This document shows positions 9,701 to 18,150 of a DNA stretch of 64,000 nt, piece by piece. A program made the translations under genes and the position numbers. How positions within the stretch are numbered: the stretch's first letter is position 1; each line of letters opens with the position of its first letter. The stretch comes from Clostridiales bacterium (GTDB lineage: Bacteria > Bacillota > Clostridia > Clostridiales > Clostridiaceae): assembly GCA_012519845.1 (NCBI GenBank), contig JAAYPK010000019.1:1-64000 (forward strand), written 5' to 3'. Below the pieces are notes generated by a model. That model searched no databases and was not told where the DNA came from. It saw only the letters and a list, made by a program, of their open reading frames with translations.

Positions 9701-11208
9701 GTGTATAAAGATTTAGATTTTTCTATAACCCTAAAGTTAGTACTTTCATTGAAAATAATATTTTTACCATGTTTAATTTTTACTCTAACTTTATAAACAC
9801 CTGTCATTGATTTATCTACATGGAAACTATCTAATGAAAAACTATTATTTCCATTTACTATTTCTTTTTCTGTATTATTTTTAGATAAAATATTTCCATC
9901 CTTATCCTCTAAGGTTGTTATTATTTCACAATTATCTTTAATATTAGTTTCAGAACTAATATTAAAATATACATTAGGATTTGCTTCTTTACCTTTAAGA
10001 ACTACATAAGGATTAATTTTTATTTCATAATTACTATAGTTTAAATATGGTTCTACATTAAAAGTCTTTTCCATAGTATCAACTATATTATTATTAGAAT
10101 CTTTAAGATTAACTCTTACTTTATATTCCCCACATTTATTTAATGAAGGATCAAAATTAAAAGTATCCTCTTCATTTTCATTCTTATTTACGCTATACTC
10201 ATTATTTTCTGCATCAACAATTAATACTTCTACAGTGCAATTTCTTCCACTATATTCAGGTTTAATTGTTAACTTATTATTACCATTTATTGAATTTACT
10301 TCAGTATTGTTTACAAGTAATTTTATATCCTGAATTCCAGCTTCATTTATTTTTTTATCTTTTACCAATAAATCAGCCATAAGTATAGTTTTGTAGATAT
10401 CATCTTCACAACTACCATTTTCTTTTTGATTATTTTTAATTTCTTCTGCAATATTAGTAACATAATCATAAGAATCATTATATAAACCTAAATATAAATA
10501 ATAATTTTCCATAAATTTATTATTTGTATTTATATTTTTAGTCAGCCACTTACTAGATTTTTTTATTTCATTTGACAAATTAATATTTTTCTCATTCTGA
10601 ATATTAATTAAAACACTTCTAACTAATCCTGTTAGCTTAATGTCTCCTTCAGATCCAGAAATATTTGACCAACTTCCGTCTTCATTTTGATTTGCTACAA
10701 TATAATTTATTGCATTAATGAGAACATCATTTAATTCTTCATTTTTTAATGCATCTATTATTAATATTGTATCTAAAATATCGCTACCATATCCTTTTTT
10801 TAAGCCAAAGCCCCCATCACTATTTTGGCTTAATAATATATCTTGGATCACACCTTGCTTAACCTCTTCATTTAAATATGGTAAAACTCTTCCTAGAAAA
10901 TCATTATTATTAAACTCATTTTCATTAATCCACTTTTCTGCTTTAATTAATGAATCTTTTTCTATTCCAAGTTCTTTGTATAGCTTTACAGCTCGGCTTG
11001 TAATCAAAGGTTTAAGCTCTTCTTGTCCCCCAAAACTACCATCTTTATTTTGTTCTCCATCAATGTAATTAATAGCTTTTTCTATTGCCTCTGAAAAGTC
11101 ACCCTCCTTTACATTTGCATTAGTAACAATTGGAATATTACTTATTAATACCATAAAAATAGTAATTAATGAAATAATACGCCTAAAAATTAACTCTCTT
11201 CTCTTCAT
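6766..11208 (-). CDS. Large secreted multidomain surface protein (toroid, Ig-like, IgGFc-binding-like, PKD)
   Basis: A 1480-residue protein with a signal peptide (1-31). Residues 36-285 carry repeats of the kind AINYIDGEQNKDGSFG and INYIVANQNEDGSWS, typical of the alpha/alpha-toroid (terpene cyclase/prenyltransferase-like) fold. Ig-like segments follow (about 295-495). A central block (505-895) repeats a YEDNT-E-V-x-n-G-x-x-x-x-G-x-L-x-x-G-E motif at about 549, 640, 729 and 824, which resembles the bacterial IgGFc-binding-protein N-terminal family. A PKD-like domain (990-1075, DAGDDQAINIG...LDGSRSYDSNG) and three more Ig-like modules come next. An acidic linker leads to a C-terminal membrane helix (1451-1470) with a positive tail; no LPXTG motif is present. 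It is the first gene of the toxin operon and probably helps display, deliver or retain the toxin protein. That function is inferred only from the operon. Confidence 0.7.
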   Translation of the reverse strand: MKRRELIFRRIISLITIFMVLISNIPIVTNANVKEGDFSEAIEKAINYIDGEQNKDGSFGGQEELKPLITSRAVKLYKELGIEKDSLIKAEKWINENEFNNNDFLGRVLPYLNEEVKQGVIQDILLSQNSDGGFGLKKGYGSDILDTILIIDALKNEELNDVLINAINYIVANQNEDGSWSNISGSEGDIKLTGLVRSVLINIQNEKNINLSNEIKKSSKWLTKNINTNNKFMENYYLYLGLYNDSYDYVTNIAEEIKNNQKENGSCEDDIYKTILMADLLVKDKKINEAGIQDIKLLVNNTEVNSINGNNKLTIKPEYSGRNCTVEVLIVDAENNEYSVNKNENEEDTFNFDPSLNKCGEYKVRVNLKDSNNNIVDTMEKTFNVEPYLNYSNYEIKINPYVVLKGKEANPNVYFNISSETNIKDNCEIITTLEDKDGNILSKNNTEKEIVNGNNSFSLDSFHVDKSMTGVYKVRVKIKHGKNIIFNESTNFRVIEKSKSLYTLDSDFDKGVMSDVSYEEEHDQLQLSKQFKDFKSKFFTLKDIVIFSYEDNTEIKVTNPSGNVIYKGTLNKGEQKIVYVNKGVYNAEANNKFAILTGDPVSNGVVGYYAMDANGYGASKEIYTFVPKLYSSCKFILFAMEDNTEVTLTDIKSGDTIYSGTLNKGEHYENSSLSSRWLHITANNLVSALTDYDQSYFVPSTKGNWSGNEFYTHVGNTGGWAHDLTVMSYEDNNNVIITDTNTKNEIWSGVLQNGESKVIQYRNGTDTYITVNSSGISTVAVQPWVSSTGSYHQGVYAQDKNGAGLGRDFIATSLNGGNLYAIGYKDNTKVDVYNSSNGEFIKSYFINVGEYVDVNPRNGIWRIKSNNDISLYSGWGTASAGFTPVEFGGLIMAKEGNFNVINEADSDDFVWSKIAWNDEKPEGSNITVKAKAANSLEELENATYKEVSNGVSDNSIIGRFVQVQVDFTSEGVKSPILKDIFIGSEEEYKTNLVADAGDDQAINIGDNDGAVVKLDGSRSYDSNGRELSYKWTWDGGEAEGVNPIVKLPEGVTEISLIVNNGIQDSEADTVKIKVSKNKVDSNLKTDKENYSANENVLINNTLINPLGIKYKLLGDISIYDSNGVLVENVENNISEELKEETKEKNINWNTKLNLTGKYTAVAKWSDEKGEITSSKSDFYIIADENVRNNVSTDKRVYGPNEGIKITQGIYNESKNNIENNLKVKLTINNPNNEEVFTKYADISELFFDSVTKLNDNWNTEVNPEGEYKVISEVYNNETLVSANDTYFNIEKSDENTGVKGEIFLDKDKITKGDILGMSYKLLNVGNSNLDNLDYSINLIDTDNVLIENIHEDRININVNDIYENNLSKNIDELENGNYLCVLSVKDKDGNSTILDWKEVVYEKIIEEPKDEEDDQDSGVLGEAEFDNKDKILNKEEVLGESEVDTGDYNSGIIESIIIFASILTVIYILKRNEGINNVEK

Positions 11209-11286
11209 TACTTTCCCCCTTAATTAAATTTTTAAGTACTAACAATTAAATTATATAAATTGTTTTTTAAAGATTCCATATAAATA

Positions 11287-11324
11287 GCAAAAAAAAATAT
11301 AAAAAATTAAACATTTTTTATATT
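11287..11324 (-). terminator. AT-only hairpin between holA and the surface-protein gene
   Basis: A 12-base A/T-only stem (arms 11296-11307 and 11313-11324) with a 5-base loop is followed on the minus strand by a long T-run. It could end holA transcripts, but a stem without G/C pairs is weak evidence. Confidence 0.35.
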
Positions 11325-11385
11325 TTTATAATAATTATTATCAGATTTATAATATATTTTAAATTTATAATTAATTCATGATTTT

Positions 11386-11404
11386 TTGACATTTTTTTTG
11401 TCAA
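11386..11404. promoter_or_regulatory. Palindrome TTGACA-N7-TGTCAA downstream of holA
   Basis: A perfect 6-base inverted repeat around a run of seven T sits 12 bases past the holA stop and about 180 bases upstream of the surface-protein start. On the minus strand it contains a consensus -35 box, but I see no good -10 at 16-18 bases. The same arms occur at 26478-26495. It could be an operator or a weak hairpin. Confidence 0.3.
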
Positions 11405-11416
11405 TGCTATATATTT

Positions 11417-12451
11417 TTATTTTTTTATCATAACAGTATTTATAATCAATAATTCTAGTTCCATTCTTTTATCTACAGTAGTTGATTTTAGTCTTACTTC
11501 TGTTTCAATACATAACTTTATTATTTCCCCAAGTTCTTTTATTGAAAATTTTCTACATAAATTAATCAGTTTTTCACATACAAAGGATGGAAGCCTGAAC
11601 TCACTAACAAAATCATTAAGCTTCTTACCTTTTTGTAATCCTAATTTTATTTCATATAATCTTCTAAATTGATTTTCAATAGAAATAATAATTAACATAT
11701 GTTGATCAGATTTAAAAAGTATTTCATCTAATACATCTATTGCTTTTTCTACTTTCTTTTGTGAAATTAAATCTACCAAATCAAAAATATCTTCTTCACT
11801 TTTTGCAGGTATCAATAAATTAATATCTTCCTTTGTGATTTTTCTATCTATAGTATATGATATAAGTTTGTCAACTTCATTATTAATAATATTAAAATTA
11901 TTAGGAACCTTTTCGCAAAAATATCTTAATTCCAAGTTCCCGATTTCCTTATTTTTTTCAATAAAAATATCTTGTACTTTTCTCAAAAACTTGTCTTTTT
12001 TTAATTTCTCTATATTGACAACTGTTGTGATTTTATCTAATGCCATTATTTTTTTATTCTTTTTCGGGGTATCTCTTTTATCTGGAAATACATAGTAAAT
12101 AATAATAATAGTATAACTTGGTATATTCTTTAAGTATTCCTTAATATCATTATACATTTTTGTACCAGCACTATCACTTTTATCAGCTAAAAAATTACCT
12201 CTGAAAATTTCAACTATTTTTTTTTCTCCCATAAAAGGCATTGTTTCAGAAGCATTTAATATCTCTTCAAAATTTACATTATTGCCATCAAATCTAATAT
12301 AGTTTAATTCCCTTAATCCAGTATTCAATACTTTTTTATTTAATAATTCTACAGATTCTTTAATTAAATCTTCATCGTGCCCACAAAATACATAAGAATT
12401 ATTAATTATATTATTTTTTATATTTTTTTCAAATACATCATATGTAATCAT
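11417..12451 (-). CDS. holA: DNA polymerase III subunit delta
   Basis: A 344-residue protein of normal length for HolA, the clamp-loader delta subunit that opens the beta clamp. It shows the family pattern: an N-terminal segment (NNSYVFCGHDEDLIKESVELL) in the place of an AAA+ P-loop, a central NFNIINNEVDKLISY region and a C-terminal helical bundle (SDQHMLIIISIENQFRRLYEIKLGLQ-type). An AAGGAG site precedes the ATG. It follows comEC by 20 bases, the common Firmicutes order comEC-holA, so the two are probably co-transcribed. Confidence 0.9.
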   Translation of the reverse strand: MITYDVFEKNIKNNIINNSYVFCGHDEDLIKESVELLNKKVLNTGLRELNYIRFDGNNVNFEEILNASETMPFMGEKKIVEIFRGNFLADKSDSAGTKMYNDIKEYLKNIPSYTIIIIYYVFPDKRDTPKKNKKIMALDKITTVVNIEKLKKDKFLRKVQDIFIEKNKEIGNLELRYFCEKVPNNFNIINNEVDKLISYTIDRKITKEDINLLIPAKSEEDIFDLVDLISQKKVEKAIDVLDEILFKSDQHMLIIISIENQFRRLYEIKLGLQKGKKLNDFVSEFRLPSFVCEKLINLCRKFSIKELGEIIKLCIETEVRLKSTTVDKRMELELLIINTVMIKK

Positions 12452-12470
12452 AACTACTGTTACTCCTTAT

Positions 12471-14162
12471 TTAATATGTAAAAATATAATCCCCAATTAT
12501 TAATATTCCGCTTATATTCCCTTCTACAAAGTCAATTATATCATAATTACTATAAGACTCTATTTTATTATTTACCTTCAATATATAATTCTTTTCACCA
12601 ATTGACAGTATAAAATTTTTCCCTATACTAGCTAAACCTATTCTATTATTGATTTTTATTTTTTCTCCATTTCTATATCCCTCATTTGCAAAATTCTTTT
12701 CCTTCAATTCTTTCATATCCACATTTATTTTATTAGCCATAACAATACGTTGTCCTTCAAAAGAAACTAACATTCCATTATATTTCAAATAATTAATTTT
12801 AAGAAATGGACTATATAAAGAAATCATAATAAAAAATAAAGATATTATAGGTAAAGTATAAAATTTATTAAATCCTTTTTTTATAAAGTAATAGCTAATT
12901 AATAATACACCATAAAGAATAATAAATTCATTACTGCAATAAATTGTAGAATTACTTAGAAAATCTAATTTATCTATTATGAAATCATATCCCTCTATTA
13001 TTCGTAGTAAAATATAGCTTATAAAATCAAATAATTGCATGTTAATAATCCCAATTATTAAGGAATTACCTATAATAATTATTAAATTTAAAATTGGAAT
13101 TACTAATATGTTTCCTATTAAAAATGTAATGGAAAATTCATTAAAAGTCCTAATAAGAATTGGTAATGTAAATACTTGAGCAGATAAACTTATGGCTATA
13201 TTTTCTCTAATATACTTTGGTAATTTGTATAATTTTTTATTTATTTTTTCTCTAAATAGTATAATTCCTAAAGTTGCACCATAAGATAAATTCCATCCTA
13301 AATCAAAAACACAATATGGTTCAATTAACGCTAAAATCATAGCACTTAATGCTAATGCTCCTAAAGAAGAATAATTTTTATAAAACCTTTTAGATAATAC
13401 TAAAATACTTATCATAAATAAAGATCTAATAGAAGAAAATTCTGCTCCAGTAAAAATGACATAAATACTAGTAATACTTAATGAAATTCCTTTACTCACA
13501 ACCATATTAATAATTGTATAAATTAAAACTATATGTAAGCCTGAAACACTGATTGCATGAATAATACCTAAACTCTTCATTTCCTCAATATCTTCATCAT
13601 CAACCTTATCTTTATACCCAAAAGCAAGAGAAGATATTAAAGCTGCTTTTCTTTGTCCAATATTTTCTTTTAATTTTATATAAATATTCTCCCTTAAATA
13701 TAACAATTTTTTCTTAAAGTTACTATTTATTTTTCTTTCATTTATTATATCTATATCTCCAATAATGCCTTTTTCATAATCCTTATTTATCTTAAGGCTT
13801 CCTTTAATATATAATTTGTCTCCTATTTCGAAATTTTCATTAATATTATATTTTCTTCCATTTTGTTTAACTATTGAATTTTTAGTATCCTCTTTTACAA
13901 CCTCCACTACACCATTAATTTCATTACTATTAACGTTGTAATAATTATAGTTTATAAATATTCCCAATATATATACAATAAAAATTACCATAAAAAAGCT
14001 TCTATTAGTTAATAAATATACGGAAATAAAAAATAAACTTGCAGTTAAAACTGCAAGTCCAAAATGTTTATTATGTATTCCAAAAGTAATTGAACTAATT
14101 ATTATTGATAAACTAAAATATATTATAATATTTGAAACATGTTCAAACTCATCAAATTTCAT
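12471..14162 (-). CDS. comEC: ComEC/Rec2-family DNA-uptake channel without metallo-beta-lactamase domain
   Basis: A 563-residue polytopic protein. Three membrane helices open the protein, then comes a short soluble domain with an OB-like fold (about 75-150), then the competence core with the conserved segments KAALISSLAFGYKDKV, MKSLGIIHAISVSGLHIVLIY and the LSYGATLGI region, followed by more helices. In the family this protein forms the inner-membrane channel for single-stranded DNA. Bacillus ComEC is about 200 residues longer and ends in a metallo-beta-lactamase-like domain. Here the last 100 residues (from about 455) are a short beta-rich segment with no HxHxDH motif. No frameshift is visible and holA follows after 20 bases, so this looks like a naturally short form. 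Start: GAGGTGG site before the ATG. Confidence 0.85.
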   Translation of the reverse strand: MKFDEFEHVSNIIIYFSLSIIISSITFGIHNKHFGLAVLTASLFFISVYLLTNRSFFMVIFIVYILGIFINYNYYNVNSNEINGVVEVVKEDTKNSIVKQNGRKYNINENFEIGDKLYIKGSLKINKDYEKGIIGDIDIINERKINSNFKKKLLYLRENIYIKLKENIGQRKAALISSLAFGYKDKVDDEDIEEMKSLGIIHAISVSGLHIVLIYTIINMVVSKGISLSITSIYVIFTGAEFSSIRSLFMISILVLSKRFYKNYSSLGALALSAMILALIEPYCVFDLGWNLSYGATLGIILFREKINKKLYKLPKYIRENIAISLSAQVFTLPILIRTFNEFSITFLIGNILVIPILNLIIIIGNSLIIGIINMQLFDFISYILLRIIEGYDFIIDKLDFLSNSTIYCSNEFIILYGVLLISYYFIKKGFNKFYTLPIISLFFIMISLYSPFLKINYLKYNGMLVSFEGQRIVMANKINVDMKELKEKNFANEGYRNGEKIKINNRIGLASIGKNFILSIGEKNYILKVNNKIESYSNYDIIDFVEGNISGILIIGDYIFTY

Positions 14163-14185
14163 AAATAATCCACCTCATTAACGGA

Positions 14186-16678
14186 TTATTCCCAATTCAT
14201 CATTATTAATTCAATTATTCCATAAATAATTAATAATCCTCCACTTTTTAATATAATTCCTATATCTATATTAACTCCATTTATTATTGATAATATTGTT
14301 ATTGAAATAATTAATAACAATATAGTAGATAGAAATAATAATAAATTTAAAGATATTTTTCTAAATGACAATTTAGAAGTAATTGCAGAATAAATTAATA
14401 TCATTCCTCCCATTATTAACAATAATATTATATCTGTATGATCTTTTAAATCATTTATGCTGAATAAAGTAAAGGCAGTCCATATGCAACACCTTATAAT
14501 ACTCTTTTTATATTTCTCTTTTGTGTTACCAGAATCAATAAGTAAAAGAGATAATGGAGTTACTATAATAATATTTATAAGCAATAATGGTATAAAATTA
14601 ATATCTTGTCTACCATTTAATAAGGGATTAATAAAAATTATTGCAATTTCCCATATTAATAAAAATAATAAAAATAATTTTTCTTTAAATACTCCAGCTT
14701 TAAATTTTCTAGAAATACTAAAAAGAGATAAAAACCCTTTTAAATAATCATCATTTATATACATATCTGATACACTTTTAACAATTTCAGGTGGCTTTCC
14801 TTTGGCTATTCCTATTTTAGACATACTTAATATAGATAAATCTCCTAATGCTTCACCACAAGCAGCAACTTGAAAATCATCTGCAATATATTCTCCAAGA
14901 ATTCTATTCTTTATTTCAGGATTAACTCTTGCAAAAACTTTTGCCCTATTTCTAACTTTAGAAAACTCATCTTCATTAAGAGAATTTAATTCTATTCCAG
15001 AAATTGCTCCACTTACATCTGTAATTATACCAGCTTTCTTCCCTATAGATACTGCGGCTAGCCTATTATCATCTGTAAATAATATAGGAACAATGCCTTT
15101 ATTTTTTACTTCTTGAATTTCCTTTTCCATTTCATCATTAACAGGATTATCTAATGTGATTATTCCTACAAAGACTAAATTACTTTCTACATTTTCATCT
15201 GTAGATGGCTTATAACTAAAGTTCCTATAAGCTATTCCTTGAGTAATCATTCCTTCAATAGAATAATTATAATCTAAATCTTTTATTCTTTGAATTTCTT
15301 CTTTAGTTAATTCTTTTTCTACACCATTTACCATTATGTATGTACATCTATCAATTACACTATCAACGTTTCCAGTTACATTTGCTCTGTATCCTTTTTT
15401 ATATGTATTAACAGAAGTAAGAACTCTTTTATCACTATCCATTGGAATTTGAAAAAGTCTAGGATTTTCTGATTCAATAGTTTTTTTAAATATTTCCTTT
15501 TCAGCCGCCATTTTTAAATATGCAACTTGAATTAAGTTTCCTTCAGATGTGCCTTCTAATAAATTATATTTTGCATCATTACAAAGAACAATTATTTCAA
15601 GCATTCTTTTTATGTTAATATTATCATCAGGAATTATATTATCTAAAGTATATACTTTAGAATTTGTAAGGAAGTTGTTTACTATAACTTCTTGTTTTGT
15701 AATTGATCCCACTTTATCTAAAAATATATATTGAATATCTTCTATAGAATCTAAAGAAGATACATTGTATAATTCAATACCTTTTTTATTTAACTTGTCC
15801 TTTAAAATAAAGGAATATATCAAAATAATAAGTCCTAATGGTAAAGTTCCAATTGCAAATAATGATAAATCAATTCCATTTAAATTTTTACTAATATTAA
15901 ATGTTATTCCTCCAATAATCCCCACAAAAATTATTAGTAACGTCATAAAAATATTTATTTGTTTTTTTAGTGATTTATAAAAGGTAAATTTATTATTAGC
16001 TTCCTTTATTACTGACATCATTTTTCCTAGTTGAGTATCTTTTCCAACTTGAACTACTATACCAAAACCTTCGCCTTCTTTAATGACAGAACCTTTGAAA
16101 AGCATGTTCTTCATTTCATCTACATTTTGTACTCTGCTTTCAATTTTACTTGTGATTTTATCCTTTAAGAAGTTTTCACCAGTAATATTTTTTTCATCAA
16201 CTTTTATATTTTCACCTTCAATAATTCTAATATCTGCTGGAATTAATGTATTTACAGTGAAATACACAATATCACCTTTTACTAATTCCCAAGCTTGCAC
16301 TATTTCTTTAACATTATTCCTTAATACCGTTGTAGTTGTATTATTTATTTTATTAAAATAATTATGTTTCTTGTATTTTTTAATAATATAAATTAACTCT
16401 ACAATTATATTAATAATTAATATAACTCCTACTATAATTGAATATACAAATTTTTTTTCATAAATAAAAAAAGTAATAATTAATATTGAAATTAGTTGAT
16501 ATATATTAAAGAAATTTTTTATAAAGGATACTGGACCTTTTCCATAAGGTAAATCAATTTTGTTATTGCCATATTTTCTACGTCTTCTTTCGCATTCTTC
16601 ATTATTTAAACCTGAATATATATTTCCTTCTAACATTTCAACTACGCTTTTCCAAGCTTTATTACAATAATTGGGCAA
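14186..16678 (-). CDS. P-type ATPase homologue with degenerate catalytic motifs
   Basis: The protein has the full layout of a calcium/cation P-type ATPase: N-terminal cation-ATPase segment, actuator domain, M4, P and N domains and a C-terminal helical bundle. Its signature motifs are altered. Counted from an upstream ATG at 16693, TGES reads TGEN (171-174), the phosphorylation motif DKTGT reads DKVGS (Asp326 kept), TGD reads TDD (540-542) and GDGxND reads GEALGD (613-618). M4 has PLGL instead of PEGL. Loss of the hinge motif argues against normal pumping; a regulatory or structural role is inference. The ATG at 16693 contains the ribosome site GGGGGGAG just after it, so the likely start is the TTG at 16678. 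It lies between spoVAE and comEC; a TATAAT sits in the 75-base gap upstream. Confidence 0.75.
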   Translation of the reverse strand: MPNYCNKAWKSVVEMLEGNIYSGLNNEECERRRRKYGNNKIDLPYGKGPVSFIKNFFNIYQLISILIITFFIYEKKFVYSIIVGVILIINIIVELIYIIKKYKKHNYFNKINNTTTTVLRNNVKEIVQAWELVKGDIVYFTVNTLIPADIRIIEGENIKVDEKNITGENFLKDKITSKIESRVQNVDEMKNMLFKGSVIKEGEGFGIVVQVGKDTQLGKMMSVIKEANNKFTFYKSLKKQINIFMTLLIIFVGIIGGITFNISKNLNGIDLSLFAIGTLPLGLIILIYSFILKDKLNKKGIELYNVSSLDSIEDIQYIFLDKVGSITKQEVIVNNFLTNSKVYTLDNIIPDDNINIKRMLEIIVLCNDAKYNLLEGTSEGNLIQVAYLKMAAEKEIFKKTIESENPRLFQIPMDSDKRVLTSVNTYKKGYRANVTGNVDSVIDRCTYIMVNGVEKELTKEEIQRIKDLDYNYSIEGMITQGIAYRNFSYKPSTDENVESNLVFVGIITLDNPVNDEMEKEIQEVKNKGIVPILFTDDNRLAAVSIGKKAGIITDVSGAISGIELNSLNEDEFSKVRNRAKVFARVNPEIKNRILGEYIADDFQVAACGEALGDLSILSMSKIGIAKGKPPEIVKSVSDMYINDDYLKGFLSLFSISRKFKAGVFKEKLFLLFLLIWEIAIIFINPLLNGRQDINFIPLLLINIIIVTPLSLLLIDSGNTKEKYKKSIIRCCIWTAFTLFSINDLKDHTDIILLLIMGGMILIYSAITSKLSFRKISLNLLLFLSTILLLIISITILSIINGVNIDIGIILKSGGLLIIYGIIELIMMNWE

Positions 16679-16752
16679 GTTTACTCCCCCCATCCAAAAA
16701 TATCGTTATTATATTAATTATAATACATTTTTAAATAAAAATCTTTAATAAA

Positions 16753-17109
16753 TTATTTTTTAGTTTTCGGATTAAAAATTACTGCCATAAAATACCCAAA
16801 AAATATTGAAGCAGTTATTCCTGCTGCTGTTCCCTTTATCCCCCCAGTAAAGGCACCTATAAACCCTTTTTCACCTACTTCTTTAATAGCTGACTTGGCT
16901 AAGGTATTCCCAAATCCAGGGAGTGGAACAGTTGCTCCTGCACCCCCAAAATCCACAAGCTTATCATAAAGACCAAAAGCGCCTAAAATTGCTCCTAAAG
17001 TTACAAACATTACAAGTATTCTTCCCGGATTAAGCTTTGTTGTATCCATTAATATTTGACCTACAACACAAATTAATCCACCTACTATAAAAGCCTTTAA
17101 ATATTCCAT
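16753..17109 (-). CDS. spoVAE: Stage V sporulation protein AE
   Basis: A 118-residue membrane protein with about four hydrophobic segments and the family motif KAFIVGGLICVVGQ near the N-terminus, also shared with SpoVAC. A central GAGATVPLPGFGNTLAKSA segment is characteristic. SpoVA proteins form the inner-membrane channel that moves dipicolinic acid into the forespore and out at germination. It is the last gene of the spoVAC-D-E set, 13 bases after spoVAD, with an AAGGAG site. The C. perfringens-type tricistronic spoVA operon has this same order. Confidence 0.93.
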   Translation of the reverse strand: MEYLKAFIVGGLICVVGQILMDTTKLNPGRILVMFVTLGAILGAFGLYDKLVDFGGAGATVPLPGFGNTLAKSAIKEVGEKGFIGAFTGGIKGTAAGITASIFFGYFMAVIFNPKTKK

Positions 17110-17122
17110 TTTCCTTCTCTCC

Positions 17123-18139
17123 TTAATTCATTTCTATGGATACGCAATGAGCTATACCAGGAATACTTTCACCTTGTAAAGTTGATGTAGGACTCATTAA
17201 TGCTCCCGTAGAAACTAATAATAATTTGTTTATCTCTTTTTTCATTAATCTTTTATACAAGTATCCAGTGGCTACTGCTGCAGAACATCCACAACCACTA
17301 CCACCACTTTCCGTATTTTGTTCATCATTATTGAAAATTTCTTCTCCACAATCAATATGATTACCTCTAATATCATATCCTAGCTCTAGTAATAATTTAT
17401 CTGTTATTTCTTTACCAACTGACCCTAAATCACCAGTTGCAATTATGTCATACTCATTTGGATTTCGACCAGTATCTTTAAAATGTCTAAATAAAGAATC
17501 TACTGCTGCCGGTGCCATTGCCGCTCCCATATTATTAGGATCAGTTACTCCATAGTCTTTAACAACACCAGTTGTTACATAATTTACTTTTGGATAACTT
17601 CCTTCTTTGTAGCCTAAAACCATTGCACCAGCACCGGTTACTGTCCATTGGGCTGTTCTAGCTCTCTGCGAACCATAATCCAGAGGAAATCTAAATTGTC
17701 TTTCAGCAGAACTAAAATGTGATGAAGTTGCTGCTACAATATTTTTTGCAAAGCCTCCATCCATCATTAATGCAGCTAGACTTAAAGATTCAGTCATAGT
17801 AGAACAAGCTCCATACAGGCCAAAAAATGGGATTTTAAGTTCTCTTGCTGCATATCCTGAAGATATTATTTGATTTAATAAATCTCCTGCAAATAAATAA
17901 TTAATATCTTTCTCACTTAATTCTGCTTTTTGTATTGCCATTTTAATAGCATTTAAAAGCATTTCACTTTCAGCTTTTTCAAAACTGTCCTTTCCACAGG
18001 TATCATCACTTAAAATTTCATCAAAAAATGATTTTAATGGTCCTTGCCCTTCTTTAGGCCCAACAATTGAAAATGCAGATATTATTTGTGGAGGATTGGC
18101 AATTTCAATAGTTTGCATTCCTTTTCTCTTACTAATCAT
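17123..18139 (-). CDS. spoVAD: Stage V sporulation protein AD
   Basis: A 338-residue thiolase-fold protein, the normal length for SpoVAD, the peripheral subunit of the spore dipicolinic acid channel that binds dipicolinate. Recognisable segments are FFGLYGACSTMTESLSLAA, SSHFSSAERQFRFPLDYG, GAGAMVLG and the ESGGSGCGCSAAV segment near the C-terminus. It follows spoVAC by 11 bases with an AAGGAG site before the ATG. Expression in the forespore under sigma-G is known for the family; I could not identify a clean sigma-G promoter before spoVAC. Confidence 0.95.
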   Translation of the reverse strand: MISKRKGMQTIEIANPPQIISAFSIVGPKEGQGPLKSFFDEILSDDTCGKDSFEKAESEMLLNAIKMAIQKAELSEKDINYLFAGDLLNQIISSGYAARELKIPFFGLYGACSTMTESLSLAALMMDGGFAKNIVAATSSHFSSAERQFRFPLDYGSQRARTAQWTVTGAGAMVLGYKEGSYPKVNYVTTGVVKDYGVTDPNNMGAAMAPAAVDSLFRHFKDTGRNPNEYDIIATGDLGSVGKEITDKLLLELGYDIRGNHIDCGEEIFNNDEQNTESGGSGCGCSAAVATGYLYKRLMKKEINKLLLVSTGALMSPTSTLQGESIPGIAHCVSIEMN

Positions 18140-18150
18140 CTTCTTCTCCT

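Noticed and set aside
10718..11068. Plus-strand frame of 116 codons inside the surface-protein gene
   Set aside because: It mirrors the toroid repeats of the minus-strand gene and has no ribosome site or promoter.
16679..16693. ATG start of the P-type ATPase homologue at 16693
   Set aside because: The GGGGGGAG ribosome site follows this codon; the TTG at 16678 has the correct spacing.
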